Below are positions 44,986 to 55,694 of a DNA stretch of 64,000 nt, piece by piece. Origin of the DNA: Desulfopila inferna. GTDB lineage: Bacteria > Desulfobacterota > Desulfobulbia > Desulfobulbales > Desulfocapsaceae. Every line of letters begins with the position of its first letter. The stretch's first letter is position 1. The stretch spans positions 1 through 64,000 of the forward strand of contig NZ_JAFFQE010000006.1 in the NCBI RefSeq assembly GCF_016919005.1, given 5' to 3'. A model generated the notes under the pieces. That model saw nothing but the letters and a program-made list of their open reading frames with translations, did no database searches and was not told where the DNA came from. Position numbers and translations under genes: made by a program.

Positions 44986-45681
44986 TCATTTAATCCTCAT
45001 TATCATGAGAATTATAATTCCGGCCTCATATAAAAGATACAGAGGACCACCCATCAGCGTCATGTTGACGATGTCGGGTGTCGGAGTGAGCAGCGCCGCC
45101 ACAATTGCTATCAATAGCATAGCATATCTCCTGCTTCTTTCAAAAAAAGCTCGCGTGCACACCCCTACTTTTGCAAGAAATACCATAAATATCGGCAGTT
45201 CGAAAATTACACCGAAGGCCAGTATGAAGAGGGTGGTAAAGTTTACAAACTTGCCGACGGAGATTACCGGCTGTAGTTCCGCGGAACCGAAGCCAAGCAG
45301 AAATTTAATGCCGAAAGGCAAGGTGACATAATAACAGAAAAGCGTCCCGCAATAGAAGAGCAGACAGGTAAAAAATATGAAAGTAATAAGCTGGCCGCCC
45401 TTGACGCCGAAAGGTTTGCCGATTGATCTCCATAAAACCGTCATCACCCAGGGCATCAGGGCAAAAAGCGAACTGAAAAGGGCGAGCTTGACATGCGCCA
45501 GAAAGGGCCCGGCAACATTAAAAAAATAGAGCTTATCCGCAAGGTGATGCTGCACCATCTCCAGCAAGCGCGGGGCCATAAAAAATACGGTTGTCGTGGT
45601 CAAAGCTATTGCAAGCGCAAGCATGCGCACGGATTTGCGAAATTCACTTATAAATATAACTAGATTGTTTCTTGCTTCCAT
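44986..45681 (-). CDS. tatC: TatC-type twin-arginine translocase subunit
   Basis: 231 residues from ATG 45681 with six hydrophobic helices. Diagnostic segments are FELPIFMVFLAKVGV, RSRRYAMLLIAIVAALLTPTPDIV and the final GGPLYLLYEAGIIILM. TatC recognises twin-arginine signal peptides and would serve the formate dehydrogenase encoded further along. The longer open frame upstream has no good start. No tatA or tatB lies in this window. Confidence 0.9.
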   Translation of the reverse strand: MEARNNLVIFISEFRKSVRMLALAIALTTTTVFFMAPRLLEMVQHHLADKLYFFNVAGPFLAHVKLALFSSLFALMPWVMTVLWRSIGKPFGVKGGQLITFIFFTCLLFYCGTLFCYYVTLPFGIKFLLGFGSAELQPVISVGKFVNFTTLFILAFGVIFELPIFMVFLAKVGVCTRAFFERSRRYAMLLIAIVAALLTPTPDIVNMTLMGGPLYLLYEAGIIILMIMRIK

Positions 45682-45861
45682 AATCTGTAATTGATCCCCG
45701 CAGGTCAACGCCCACCAAAATCCCCATCCGGCAAAAGACAGGACGCCACCGCCCGAAGATAGCAGAACGTCGGAAAGAAAGCAATTATCTTGCTGCCCGG
45801 AACGATGCACACCGATCCTGAAGGCATGGAGACAGGCGGCGTGACGGTATCTCTCAATAAA

Positions 45862-45897
45862 GTGGTCGCAACAGCATCAGAGGTTGCTTTCAACCAC
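45862..45897 (+). other. Stem-loop in the serS leader
   Basis: GTGGT/ACCAC encloses GCAAC-agcatcagag-GTTGC in the 287-base gap between tatC and serS. It is an interrupted stem of two perfect five-base helices. No T-box consensus (AGGGTGGNACCGCG) was seen. Confidence 0.35.
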
Positions 45898-45968
45898 CAC
45901 ACATGATACATATTTTTTAAAGAACTCTTACCTTTTTTAACCATAAACAGAAAATAAATAAACTCATC

Positions 45969-47246
45969 ATGCTCGAACTACGATTTCTCCGAGAGAATAT
46001 AGAACTGGTAAAACAAAAAACAGCCAAACGTGGCCTCTCCCCGGAAATCCTCGATGATTTCCTTGCAGTCGACAAAGAACGTCTTGATATCCTCTCGGAA
46101 GTGGAAAATCTTAAAAATTCCCGCAATACCGCTTCCCGGACAATCGCCCAGCTGAAAAAGGGCAATGAGCAAGAGAAGAAAAAGGCTGACCCTCTCATCG
46201 CGGAGATGAAAAAGACCTCTCAAAAAATTAAAGATCTGGATGCCAGGCTCAGCGAAATCCAGGACAATCTGCAGCACATCGTCATGGCCATTCCCAATAT
46301 CTGCGATGACTCCGTACCGGAAGGCCAAGACGATTCGGATAATATAGAGATAAAGGTATGGGGAGAAAAACCCCAATTTTCCTTTACTCCCAAGCCCCAT
46401 TACGAATTAGGGGAGAACCTGCAGATCATTGATTTTGAATGTGGTGCCAAATTAGCCGGCAGCAGGTTTTCCCTCCTGCGCGGCTTTGCCTCCAAGCTCG
46501 ATAGAGCGCTCACCAATTTTATGCTGGATCTGCATACCGAGAAGCATGGCTATACCGAAGTCCTTCCTCCCTTCATGGTCAATACGGCAAGCATGACTGC
46601 AACCGGTCAGCTGCCCAAGTTTGAGGAAGATCTTTTTAAAATAAAGGATTGGGATCTCTATCTCATTCCCACTGCAGAAGTACCGGTAACCAATATTTAC
46701 AGAGATGAAACTATCGCCGAAAAGGATCTGCCGATTAAATTCACCTCTTTTACGCCCTGCTTCCGCTCCGAGGCAGGATCTCATGGCCGGGACACCAGGG
46801 GGCTGATTCGTCAGCATCAGTTCACCAAGGTTGAGTTGGTTAAATTTACGACTCCGGAAACCTCCATGGACGAACTGGAATCACTGCTGGCAGATGCCGA
46901 GGAAGTTCTGCAGCTCCTCGGCCTGCACTACCGGATTGTCACGCTCTGTTCCGGTGACCTGGGCTTTTCCGCCACAAAAACATATGATATCGAAGTGTGG
47001 CTGCCGGGTCAGCAGGCATATAGAGAAATATCATCCTGCTCTAATTTTCTCGATTTCCAGGCAAGGAGAGGCTCTATACGATATCGCCCCGAAGGGCAGA
47101 AAAAGAGTACCCTGGTACATACCTTGAATGGTTCTGGACTGGCCGTCGGACGAACACTTCTCGCGGTAATGGAGAATTATCAACGTGAAGACGGTACAAT
47201 TCAGGTGCCGGAAGTTCTCGAACCTTACTTTACCAGGAGATTCTGA
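45969..47246 (+). CDS. serS: Seryl-tRNA synthetase
   Basis: A class II synthetase of 425 residues that charges tRNA-Ser and also tRNA-Sec, which the selenoprotein in this window needs. The N-terminal coiled-coil arm (about 25-100) is followed by motif 2 [21 protein letters not shown] and motif 3 [18 protein letters not shown]. The start is ATG 45969, with an A-rich leader and no strong Shine-Dalgarno. Confidence 0.96.
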   Translation: MLELRFLRENIELVKQKTAKRGLSPEILDDFLAVDKERLDILSEVENLKNSRNTASRTIAQLKKGNEQEKKKADPLIAEMKKTSQKIKDLDARLSEIQDNLQHIVMAIPNICDDSVPEGQDDSDNIEIKVWGEKPQFSFTPKPHYELGENLQIIDFECGAKLAGSRFSLLRGFASKLDRALTNFMLDLHTEKHGYTEVLPPFMVNTASMTATGQLPKFEEDLFKIKDWDLYLIPTAEVPVTNIYRDETIAEKDLPIKFTSFTPCFRSEAGSHGRDTRGLIRQHQFTKVELVKFTTPETSMDELESLLADAEEVLQLLGLHYRIVTLCSGDLGFSATKTYDIEVWLPGQQAYREISSCSNFLDFQARRGSIRYRPEGQKKSTLVHTLNGSGLAVGRTLLAVMENYQREDGTIQVPEVLEPYFTRRF

Positions 47247-47256
47247 TTTTCCCCCA

Positions 47257-48600
47257 ATGAATAGAAGCCATCCCGAAGATGCCCCCGCCATGAAGGTCAT
47301 AGGCAAGGAATCCATTTTCACCTCCCTTAAACAGGATGGACCGTTTTCCTGTGAGGAGAGTGTTTCCTGCGCCCATCCCTTCTCCAGGGAAGTCAAAAAC
47401 TGGGTGCGTGACCACTGCCGCGAGCAGATAGACGTCACTAAATACCGCAGCGTCCGCAACCAGATTTTCGAATTTCTCGACATCCAGTCTTTCAGGGATA
47501 TACAGACTCTCATCGATAGCGAGGAAGAGCGCGACAAACGGCAAAAGAGATCGAAAATGCTGTTGGGCAACATGTTCGGCATTGAAGGCAATGTTCGCGA
47601 AATCGAGGGCAAGCTCAGCGATTATGCCAGAACTGCAAATGATGTAATCATCTATCTGCGCAGCAAAATTCTTGCACCCTTCTCTTCGCATATCGAAACA
47701 ACCAATGAGATACAGATAACCAGTAATCCCCTGGATTTGCTGCTCATCGTCTTCAATGACAGGTATCACAAGAAAGCGCGGTTTGAAGCCAAACGGAAGT
47801 TGACCCTGATGAACCTTGCCGCCTTAATCGATCAGCGGGAACGGGAAACGGGAATTGAGGACAAGTTCTCCAGATTCCTGACCTTTCTCAATGAGTATGT
47901 CTGGAGCCCCTCGATGAAAATCGGTGAGCTGGAAATCGCCTATCTGGTCAGCAGCCATGAGCCCCGGTTCTTTTCCTGTACCGGAGTGGAGGTGATCTCC
48001 GAGGACCAGCTGCAAGCGGCAGAGCATATTCCGGGAAGGAAAATAACCTTGATCAAGCGAAGGCGCTTCCGCTCCAGAGACAGGGATTATCCAATCTACG
48101 TTACCATCCGTAAAAAAACACCCGAAGCAAAAGTTCTGAAGCTGCTGCGCAAAAACGAAAAGAATCCTGCAGTGGCCGTTGACGACGAACTTGGTCTTAT
48201 GGCTGTCCTCAATACCATCAATGATGTCAAACAGTTTCAGCGGCACCTTACCAACAGCGCTCTCAAGATTGACTCATTCATGACCCTTGAGGATATTTCC
48301 GACACCCTCACCGGTAAGGAATATCAAAGTTCAGCAGTGGGCAGTTCTACCAGAACCCAGATGCTCAAGTTCTTTGCCCGACTGGGCGGCATTCGCGTGG
48401 AATTCATCCTTCATACCAACAAATCCTATCTGAATTATATCTATCAACGCGATGTGTCACACGATGAATATGAGGTAAAGAGGATATTTGATACCGGTGT
48501 CGCCATGCTGCTTTTTCCCTCCGACATATACCGTCTCGACCACCGTAACCTCAGGGAAAAGCAGCTCCGTCGATTTCGCAGACTGATTGAAGATTATTAG
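47257..48600 (+). CDS. Conserved protein of unknown function
   Basis: 447 residues from ATG 47257, ten bases after the serS stop; a longer frame from 47185 would overlap serS. It is soluble, rich in charged residues, with helical N-terminal half (KWRSKMLLGN-like region) and a C-terminal half with beta strands (FFARLGGIRVEFILHTNKSY, VAMLLFPSDIYRLDH). I recall similar proteins only as uncharacterised families restricted to Deltaproteobacteria. No catalytic motif is recognised. It is co-directional and probably co-transcribed with serS. Confidence 0.65.
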   Translation: MNRSHPEDAPAMKVIGKESIFTSLKQDGPFSCEESVSCAHPFSREVKNWVRDHCREQIDVTKYRSVRNQIFEFLDIQSFRDIQTLIDSEEERDKRQKRSKMLLGNMFGIEGNVREIEGKLSDYARTANDVIIYLRSKILAPFSSHIETTNEIQITSNPLDLLLIVFNDRYHKKARFEAKRKLTLMNLAALIDQRERETGIEDKFSRFLTFLNEYVWSPSMKIGELEIAYLVSSHEPRFFSCTGVEVISEDQLQAAEHIPGRKITLIKRRRFRSRDRDYPIYVTIRKKTPEAKVLKLLRKNEKNPAVAVDDELGLMAVLNTINDVKQFQRHLTNSALKIDSFMTLEDISDTLTGKEYQSSAVGSSTRTQMLKFFARLGGIRVEFILHTNKSYLNYIYQRDVSHDEYEVKRIFDTGVAMLLFPSDIYRLDHRNLREKQLRRFRRLIEDY

Positions 48601-48714
48601 CGTTTCCAGTAAGCCGGGAAATCCGGGAGTACTGCAATTTTCTGCTCCATCGCGTTAACACCGGTATCATCGTTTCATAATCTACCTTGTTACGACAACA
48701 GAATAAAGATTACC

Positions 48715-50130
48715 ATGAGTGGATCCGCACCATATTCAAGCGATCCTGCCCTGGAAAGGTCGGCTTTGATCGTCACTACTCTGACCTCATTCATGGGACC
48801 GTTTATGATTTCCTCGGTCAATGTCGCCCTGCCGGCAATCCAGAAAGATCTGCACATGAATGCGGTCCAGCTGAGTTGGATCGCCACCGCCTATCTTCTG
48901 GCAGTTGCCATTGCCCTCGTTCCTGCCGGAAAGATTGCCGACATTTATGGCAGAAAAAAGATCTTTGCCGCGGGCCTGGGTGTATACACTCTTGGATCAG
49001 CCGCGGCCCTGCTGGCCCATTCAGCCGCCGCACTCATCGCCACACGCGCCCTCCAGGGATTCGGCGCAGCCATGTTCGTTTCTACGGGAATGGCGATTTT
49101 AACCTCGGTTTTTCCCGTGAATAAACGCGGAAAGGCCATCGGCATCTATGTTGCGGCGGTCTATATCGGTTTATCGGCCGGGCCGTTTGTCGGTGGTTTA
49201 CTGACCCAGCACTTCGGCTGGCGCAGCATCTTCGTGATCATGCTGCCGCTGGGTATCTTCTCCCTTCTGCTGACTCTGCACTATCTCAAGGGTGAATGGC
49301 GCGGGGAACCCGGCCAGCGGTTCGATCTGTTCGGCAGCCTACTCTATATTACCGCAGTCCTGGCCCTGGTCTATGGCGCAACGCGGCTGCCGTCCCTTGC
49401 GGGCAGCATGCTGCTTTTTAGTGGTCTGCTTCTTTTAGGGTTCTTCATCAGACATCAGTTGTCGGCACGCTTTCCAGTGTTTGATGTCCGCCTTTTTAGT
49501 GAGAATAGGACCTTTGCATTTTCGAGCACCGCTGCCCTGCTCAACTACTCAGCTACGTTTGCGGTTACCTTCCTGCTAAGCCTCTATCTCCAATATATTA
49601 AGGGAATGTCTCCGCAGGTCGCGGGAACAGTGCTGATGGCCCAGCCTGTGATGATGGCATTGCTCTCTCCTGTTGCCGGTCGATGGTCTGACAGGATCGA
49701 GCCCCGCCTCATAGCCAGCATCGGCATGCTGATAACCGTTATCGGTGTAATCCTGTTTATCATGCTGCAACCTGATACCGAAACATATTTGATCGTCGCC
49801 AACCTGATCCTGCTCGGCACCGGATTTGCCTTGTTCAGCTCTCCTAACATGAACGCAATAATGAGCGCCGTGGAAAAGCGGCATTACGGACTGGCCTCGG
49901 GAGTGGTAGCCACCATGCGGCTGCTTGGGCAGATGTTCAGTATGGCCATGGTCACAGTGGTCCTTGCCCTGATTGTCGGGCGCCAGGCGATCACCCCCGA
50001 GAACTACGATCTGTTTCTGCAAAGCATCCACATAATTTTCACCATATCGGCCGTTCTCTGTCTCACGGGCGTCTTTTTTTCCTGGTTTCGGGGTTCCCTG
50101 CACGCATCCCCGGAAAAGACGGATAGCTGA
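48715..50130 (+). CDS. MFS multidrug exporter, DHA2 type
   Basis: 471 residues, about 14 hydrophobic helices. Motif A is KIADIYGRKKIF and motif C is YIGLSAGPFVGGLLTQ. The N-terminal TSFMGPFMISSVNVALPAI is typical of the EmrB/QacA group. It ends at the base before the mobB stop on the other strand. It is a different copy from the exporter at 13421. Confidence 0.88.
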   Translation: MSGSAPYSSDPALERSALIVTTLTSFMGPFMISSVNVALPAIQKDLHMNAVQLSWIATAYLLAVAIALVPAGKIADIYGRKKIFAAGLGVYTLGSAAALLAHSAAALIATRALQGFGAAMFVSTGMAILTSVFPVNKRGKAIGIYVAAVYIGLSAGPFVGGLLTQHFGWRSIFVIMLPLGIFSLLLTLHYLKGEWRGEPGQRFDLFGSLLYITAVLALVYGATRLPSLAGSMLLFSGLLLLGFFIRHQLSARFPVFDVRLFSENRTFAFSSTAALLNYSATFAVTFLLSLYLQYIKGMSPQVAGTVLMAQPVMMALLSPVAGRWSDRIEPRLIASIGMLITVIGVILFIMLQPDTETYLIVANLILLGTGFALFSSPNMNAIMSAVEKRHYGLASGVVATMRLLGQMFSMAMVTVVLALIVGRQAITPENYDLFLQSIHIIFTISAVLCLTGVFFSWFRGSLHASPEKTDS

Positions 50131-50805
50131 TTACTCCTTTGCAGATGTATCCCTGTCAGTGAGTCGTATCCTGATCTCAATTTCTTTTATCCCGTCTGTA
50201 AGTTTGAGCGCCTCGACAAAACCGACGACCGTGCCGGCCAGGCTATCCTGGATGAATTCCTTAATAGGAATTTTTCTGCCATTCACCAGCAAAGATGTTT
50301 TCTCCGGCCGCTTGTTACGCTCGCGAATATATCGCTTTTCGATAAAAGAGGCAATTTCCGGAGCTTCATCCATCCGAAAGATATAATCTCCAGAAATATC
50401 CAGATCGGTAACCACGGCAATTACTCCGTGAACTTCAGCGCGAAGATCCTGATCTCTGTTGCTGCGCACTTCAATCTTGGGAATCTTGCGGGCATGCTTG
50501 AACCCCTCACCAATGACTATATCCACATCCGGGAAATACCGATGAGCCAGAGTAATAATCGAATGGTGACTGGGCCCGGTCTGCAGCACCATCTGGTCAG
50601 GCCCCACAAAGAGAACTGAATCGGCACCGGCCTGACGATGCTTATAGGTATCGGTGCCCTCTTTATCAAAAGCGATCCCGGGTTCATTGCTGGATTTTAT
50701 CACCGCTACACGATGGCCGAGGTTTTTGAGATTTGAGACAACCCGGCTTACAAGTTCGGTCTTCCCGCTGTCATGATACCCGATAAAAGTTACTACAGCC
50801 GACAT
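50131..50805 (-). CDS. mobB: Molybdopterin-guanine dinucleotide biosynthesis protein MobB
   Basis: 224 residues from ATG 50805 (GGAGGGG upstream). Walker A is FIGYHDSGKTELV, followed by VIKSSNEPGIAFDKEGTDT and LIGEGFKH-like IVIGEGFKHARK motifs of MobB. It binds GTP and helps load the Mo/W-bis-MGD cofactor that the formate dehydrogenase uses. The C-terminal 60 residues (SLLVNGRKIPIKEF) form an extra domain not found in E. coli MobB. Confidence 0.92.
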   Translation of the reverse strand: MSAVVTFIGYHDSGKTELVSRVVSNLKNLGHRVAVIKSSNEPGIAFDKEGTDTYKHRQAGADSVLFVGPDQMVLQTGPSHHSIITLAHRYFPDVDIVIGEGFKHARKIPKIEVRSNRDQDLRAEVHGVIAVVTDLDISGDYIFRMDEAPEIASFIEKRYIRERNKRPEKTSLLVNGRKIPIKEFIQDSLAGTVVGFVEALKLTDGIKEIEIRIRLTDRDTSAKE

Positions 50806-50970
50806 ACTCCCCTCCATGACCAACTCGGTTCTTAACGAATGTCCTTATAGAATACCTACCACAATTAAGCAAAGGGCTCATCAAGAAAAAACCTCACCAA
50901 GCCGGGCACCGCAGTATATATATTATGGAACATTGGTCGACAAGGTTATTTGTTCAGAAGGCGAAGACGC

Positions 50971-51003
50971 AAAAAGGCGGATTAACCTTATGGTCAATCC
51001 GCC
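50971..51003 (-). terminator. Rho-independent terminator of the fdh operon
   Basis: GGCGGATT...AATCCGCC stem with a 17-base loop that can pair further (AACC/GGTT). On the minus strand the stem is followed by five T. It lies 28 bases after the fdhC stop and before mobB, so mobB is probably separate. Confidence 0.85.
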
Positions 51004-51030
51004 TTCATTTTCTTACTCCTGAAAATCTGT

Positions 51031-51936
51031 CTAAAGGGTCTTTTCCAGCTGAGCTGAGTTTGTTTTATAATTATACCTGCTGTGCAGGATATCAACTTCT
51101 TCCTGTGGCTTATATCCGGTCCTCATACTCTGCAGGGAACCTTCTATCGCAAAGACAGACATGTAGAAATGAGTGAAATAGAAGGCCACGATGCCCATTC
51201 CAAGGATATTATGGATTATGGTGTAAATCCTGACGGTATCCACCCCTGCACCGAATCCCCAGATGATATAGCCCGTATATGCCATAACTCCGCCACCCAG
51301 CGTTGCAAACCAGAAGTACATCTTCTGTCCGGCGTTAAACTTACCTGCAGGCACCGGTTTCTTCTTCTTGCTGAGATATCCCCCCACAATAAGCATCCAG
51401 GAGATATCATGGAGCTGCGGCAGCATGTCCTTGAACCAGAGAAGAAACATGAGCAAGCCCGGAACAGCAAAAACCATAGCCGAGGCCAAATGGACATATC
51501 TTGTACCCCGGATGAAGGCTCCTCCACCGAAAAAAGCGCCAAAAATGATGAGCAGCCCGGTGATAACCAGCAATGAGAACGAAACTGCGGCAATAAAATG
51601 GACGATTCTGGCATATTTGCTGAAGAAAAGTATCTGTTCGCCGTCATGGTCGAAATGCTTGGCTCCGACAATCAGATAGTGCAGCAGGAATACAACGGGT
51701 ACTGCTGTGATAACGATAAGAAACAGTTTCCGAAACCATTCCCCTTGTAAAAGGGTAAAGAGTTCACCGTACTCCTGCCAGTTTCCAGCAATACCGTTCA
51801 TGAACTGCGTATAATACATGGAAAGAGATGTAGTCAAACCCTGCTGCGCCAGAGGTTCCTGCGCAAATGCCACACCTGCTGACCCTGCCACACATACAAT
51901 TCCCAGCAGAAACGCAGATGCGATACTTCTCTGCAT
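51031..51936 (-). CDS. fdhC: Formate dehydrogenase gamma subunit (cytochrome b)
   Basis: 301 residues from ATG 51936 (CAGGAGCATGAT upstream). A signal-like N-terminus (MQRSIASAFLLGIVCVAGSA) is followed by four hydrophobic helices. Histidines that fit haem b binding are in RIVHFIAAVSF, TIIHNILGMG and YFTHFYMSV. It anchors the FdhAB complex to the membrane and passes formate electrons to the quinone pool. It is the last gene of the operon, 91 bases after fdhB. Confidence 0.88.
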   Translation of the reverse strand: MQRSIASAFLLGIVCVAGSAGVAFAQEPLAQQGLTTSLSMYYTQFMNGIAGNWQEYGELFTLLQGEWFRKLFLIVITAVPVVFLLHYLIVGAKHFDHDGEQILFFSKYARIVHFIAAVSFSLLVITGLLIIFGAFFGGGAFIRGTRYVHLASAMVFAVPGLLMFLLWFKDMLPQLHDISWMLIVGGYLSKKKKPVPAGKFNAGQKMYFWFATLGGGVMAYTGYIIWGFGAGVDTVRIYTIIHNILGMGIVAFYFTHFYMSVFAIEGSLQSMRTGYKPQEEVDILHSRYNYKTNSAQLEKTL

Positions 51937-52027
51937 ATCATGCTCCTGTAATAATATGTTGCGCTGCTTCATCCATTTTTGAATGGAAAAAGCAGCGCTG
52001 ATTGATGAGTAATCCCGTCATTGAAGA

Positions 52028-52615
52028 TTACTTTTTCTCATAAGCCTTATCCCAACCCCAGGCATTTACACCGGAACCCCGTTGGAAGACCCGTTCGCGA
52101 TAAACATCGGCGACCACATCGGCATCACCTGCCAATAAAGCTTTGGTAGAACACATTCCAGCACACAGAGGTACTTTCCCCTCAGCGATCCGGTTCTGGC
52201 CATAGAGACGCTTTTCCTCCTCACTAAAGGTTTCTTCGGGACCGCCGGCACAGAAAGTGCACTTATCCATGGCTCCACGAGCTCCGAAAAAACCGGACTG
52301 AGGAAACTGCGGCGCCCCGAAGGGGCAGGCCATAAAGCAGTATCCGCAGCCGATACAGGCCTTTTTATCCACCAGGACAATACCGTCATCACGCTGATAT
52401 ACGGCATCAACCGGACATACCGCGAGACAGGGAGCATCAGCACAATGCATACATGATACTGAAATCGATTTTTCTCCGGGTTTGCCCTGATTCAGGGTAA
52501 TCACCCGCCGGCGATTCACCCCGACAGGTATATGGTTGCCTTCCTTACAGGCGACGACGCACCCGCTACAATCGATGCAGCGCTCTGCATCGCATAAGAA
52601 TTTTACTCTTGCCAT
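52028..52615 (-). CDS. fdhB: Formate dehydrogenase iron-sulfur subunit
   Basis: 195 residues with four ferredoxin-type cysteine sets: CIDCSGCVVACK, CMHCADAPCLAVCP, CIGCGYCFMACP and CTFCAGG with a later LCAGMC. It transfers electrons from FdhA to the cytochrome b subunit. It has no twin-arginine signal, so it is probably exported bound to FdhA. It lacks the C-terminal membrane helix of E. coli FdnH (195 versus about 290 residues). The gene is 16 bases after fdhA. Confidence 0.93.
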   Translation of the reverse strand: MARVKFLCDAERCIDCSGCVVACKEGNHIPVGVNRRRVITLNQGKPGEKSISVSCMHCADAPCLAVCPVDAVYQRDDGIVLVDKKACIGCGYCFMACPFGAPQFPQSGFFGARGAMDKCTFCAGGPEETFSEEEKRLYGQNRIAEGKVPLCAGMCSTKALLAGDADVVADVYRERVFQRGSGVNAWGWDKAYEKK

Positions 52616-52630
52616 ATCATTTCCTCCTCA

Positions 52631-55429
52631 TCAGGCCTTGCTGATTTTGCACAGTCCATCCTTGGTGGCCTGAATTTGCGTGACAATGTCATATCCGTAA
52701 TTGGTGACCACATTACCGCATTCTCCGACAACATACGGCGCATGACCTTCAGGATATTTATCGACGAGTGACTCACCCATGAGCACACCTGCAAAATGGT
52801 ATGGCAGAAAGATAGTCTTCTCATCCACTCTTTCGGTGACAAAGGCCTTGACCTTGATCTTGCCTCCTTCGGGAGACTCCACCCACATCATCTGACCGTC
52901 GCGAATTCCCATATCATTGGCCAGCCGTGGATTGATCTCCGCATACATATCCGGCTGCAACTCAGCCAGGTACTGATTGCTGCGGGTTTCGGCGCCGGCC
53001 CCCATATGCTCGACCATCCGGCCGGTGGTGATGACGTAGGGAAATTCCTTAACCAGCTCAGGATTCTGCTCACTCTTGAACCTGGTATCGACACGGTAAT
53101 GATTTTCCTTATCCTCATAGGTAGGATACCGTTTGATAAGATCGGGCCGCGGCGAATGCAGGGGCTCGCGATGGATCGGTATCTGATCCGGAAATTGCCA
53201 GACGATGCAGCGGGCTCTGGCGTTGCCGAACGGCGCCATGCCACGGGAGATGGCATTTCGCAATGTCTCCTGGGACAGATCGGTTTTCCAGTTCGTTCCC
53301 GGCACGACATCCTTGAATTCAGCATATCCGCCGTTTACTTCGCTTCCGGGATTAGCCACACCCTCGGCAGCCAGCTGGTTTTCCGTACGTCCGCTGGAAT
53401 CATAGGTTTTCTCGAGTCCGAACCGGTTCCTGAACGGCAGGCCGCCTTCTGCGACCGGTTTGGAAATATCGTAGAGAATTGGTGTTCCCGGATGATCCTC
53501 GGTCCAGCACGGCCACGGCATTCCATAGTATTCGCCGTCGCAGGGGCCGCCTTTGGCCTGCATGGAATCGATATCGAAGGTATGCCAGTTCTCCATATGC
53601 TTCTTGATTCGTTCCGGAGTCTGGCCGTTATAGCCGATGGTCAGTGATCCCGAACCCAGCTCACGGGTAATATCTTCAGGGACCTGTTTGATATTCTTGT
53701 AGAATTTATCGGCGAATCCCAGTTTGTTGACCAGCAGTTCCATAATCTGATAGTCGTCCTTGCTGTTATGAACAGGATCGACAACCTTGTAGCGCCACTG
53801 TATCTGCCGCGAGGTAGAGGTGACACTGCCGGATGTCTCATATTGGCTGGCGCTGGGCAGCAGGTAGATGTTGTCGGTCCCGCAGGCGGCGGCAGCCATT
53901 GTTGGAAAGGGATCAATCACCACCAGCAGGTCTAGTTTATCATAGGCCTGCTTCACCTTGTGGTACTGGGAGTTGGAGTTGGCCCCACATCCCCACTGAA
54001 TCATGGCTTTGATAGGAGTATACTGATGGATCTTCTCCTCCTGGTTGACGCCTTCATACCAGCGGGAAAGGGTGAATCCTGGTTTTTGCATCCACTCCGG
54101 AGACTTAAACCTGGAGGCAATCCAGTCAAAGTCGACATCCCAGACCCTGCACCAATGCTTCCACGCTCCTTCTGCAAGCCCGTAATATGCCGGCAGGCTG
54201 TGAGAGAGGATACACATATCTGTTGAGCCCTGAACATTGTCATGGCCACGGAAGATATTGGTTCCTCCACCGGATTTTCCCATATTGCCCAGGACCAGTT
54301 GGAGCAGACAGAAGCTTCTGGTGATCGAACTGCCGATTGAATGCTGGGTTCCACCCATGCACCAGGTGAGGCTGGTCGGCCTGTTATTGGCCAGCAGTTT
54401 GGCAACATGGCGGGTCTGATCGGCCGGAATCCCGGTAACATCCTCCACTTCTTCCGGAGTATATTTCTGGACGGTTTCAAGAAGTTCCTCGTAGCCGGAA
54501 ACCCGGGTCCTGATGAATTCCTTGTCTTCCCAGCCGTTAGCCACGATTTCACGAATCAGGCCCAGCATAAATGCCGCATCCGTTCCTGGACGTATTCGTA
54601 CATAGTCGCTTGCTTTTGCCGCCAGTTTTGATCTGCGCGGGTCGACGACTATGATCGGTGCATTATTTTTTTCCTTTGCATGCAGGATATGCTGCATGGC
54701 CACCGGATGCGCTTCCGGCGGATTCGAGCCGATAAATATGAAACTTTTGGCATGTCTCATATCGTTCAGGCTGTTTGTCATTGCTCCGTAACCCCAAGTA
54801 TTGGCGACACCTGCCACCGTTGCGGAGTGTCAGATACGGGCCTGGTGATCGACATTATTCGACCCCCAGAAGGCGGCAAATTTCCGGTGTTGATAAGCCA
54901 TTTCGGTGGAGACCTTGGCGCTGCCGTTGAAATGCAGGGCATCAGGCCCGTCATTTTCACGAATTTCCATGAGCTTGTCACCTATCTCGTTCATGGCCTG
55001 ATCCCAGCTGATGGTGGTCCATTTGCCATTCACTTTTTTCATGGGATGCTTGAGGCGCTTGGGGCTGGTGACCATATCAATGGCGCCGGCCCCTTTGCAG
55101 CAGTGTGATCCTCGTGAAACCGGGTGATCGGCGGCGATATCCTGGCGAACCCAGACACCGTTGTGAACTTCAGCTTCTATTCCACAGCCGACCGAACAGT
55201 AGGTACAAATGGTATTGATCTTTTCCGAGTTTGCATAAGGACTGGATTTGCCCTTCGCCGCCTGGGCCCTGGTGGTAAGTTTGGTGGTCATTGCAGCTCC
55301 GGTCAGAGCCGCGGTTGCCGCGGATATCTTCAGAAAAGATCTCCTGGCAATTTTAGGGTTGAGAGTAACTCTTCGGCCGGTACTTTCTATGCCCGTTTCC
55401 GAAGATTTACGAATTTTACATCTTGCCAT
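52631..55429 (-). CDS. fdhA: Selenocysteine-containing formate dehydrogenase alpha subunit
   Basis: An in-frame TGA (54830-54832) splits the reading frame, but ARI-U-HSATVAG at this point is exactly the selenocysteine context of FDH, so the gene is one 932-residue protein with Sec at codon 200. The twin-arginine signal ARRSFLKISAAT is at 29-40. A [4Fe-4S] motif CTYCSVGCG with the later RGSHCCKG follows. The bis-MGD-Mo/W catalytic domain continues to the end (GMRIRDGQM region). AAGGAGG precedes the ATG. It oxidises formate in the periplasm. It needs SelB, SelA/SelD and tRNA-Sec, not in this window. Confidence 0.96.
54791..54829 (-). promoter_or_regulatory. Bacterial SECIS element after the fdhA Sec codon
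   Basis: Downstream of the UGA the transcript folds TGGC-AGGTGTC-GCCA (54816-54802) with the AGGU apical sequence as in E. coli fdhF/fdnG (GCAGGUCUGC). The stem starts 13 bases after the UGA, the distance SelB requires. Confidence 0.75.
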
Positions 55430-55502
55430 ATTCTAGCCTCCTTAAGTGCGTGTTCTCCATGCAACCTTGTCGGTTGGCGACTTACATTGAAAAAACGAGG
55501 AA

Positions 55503-55694
55503 CTACGATCGCAGAGATTGATAATACTTCTTAAATTTCTCACTCTCATGATAAAGCACATCTTCACCTTCCCGCCTCAGAGAGACGGATTTGGCCTTGG
55601 CAGGTTTTATAGCGGCAATACTACCTGCCACAACAGTTGCCCCAGCCAGGATATGCTTAAGAAACGAACGTCGTTTATCCTGATCCTTTTTCAT
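55503..55694 (-). CDS. Formate dehydrogenase region TAT-target small protein
   Basis: 63 residues with a twin-arginine signal (KRRSFLKHILAGATVVAGS), then a short charged tail (FKKYYQSLRS). It fits the small family found next to exported Sec-FDH genes and named for that position. It may help assembly or export of FdhA. AAGGAGGAGG precedes the ATG; fdhA follows after 73 bases. Confidence 0.85.
   Translation of the reverse strand: MKKDQDKRRSFLKHILAGATVVAGSIAAIKPAKAKSVSLRREGEDVLYHESEKFKKYYQSLRS

Noticed and set aside
45682-45968. Plus-strand frame ending NHHT before serS, and a 79-residue minus-strand frame
   Set aside because: Both lack a clear start and Shine-Dalgarno, and a stop codon lies shortly upstream of the plus frame. 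It could be a gene remnant but evidence is too thin.
52796-53647. 283-residue frame on the plus strand opposite fdhA
   Set aside because: It is an antisense shadow of a well-supported gene.
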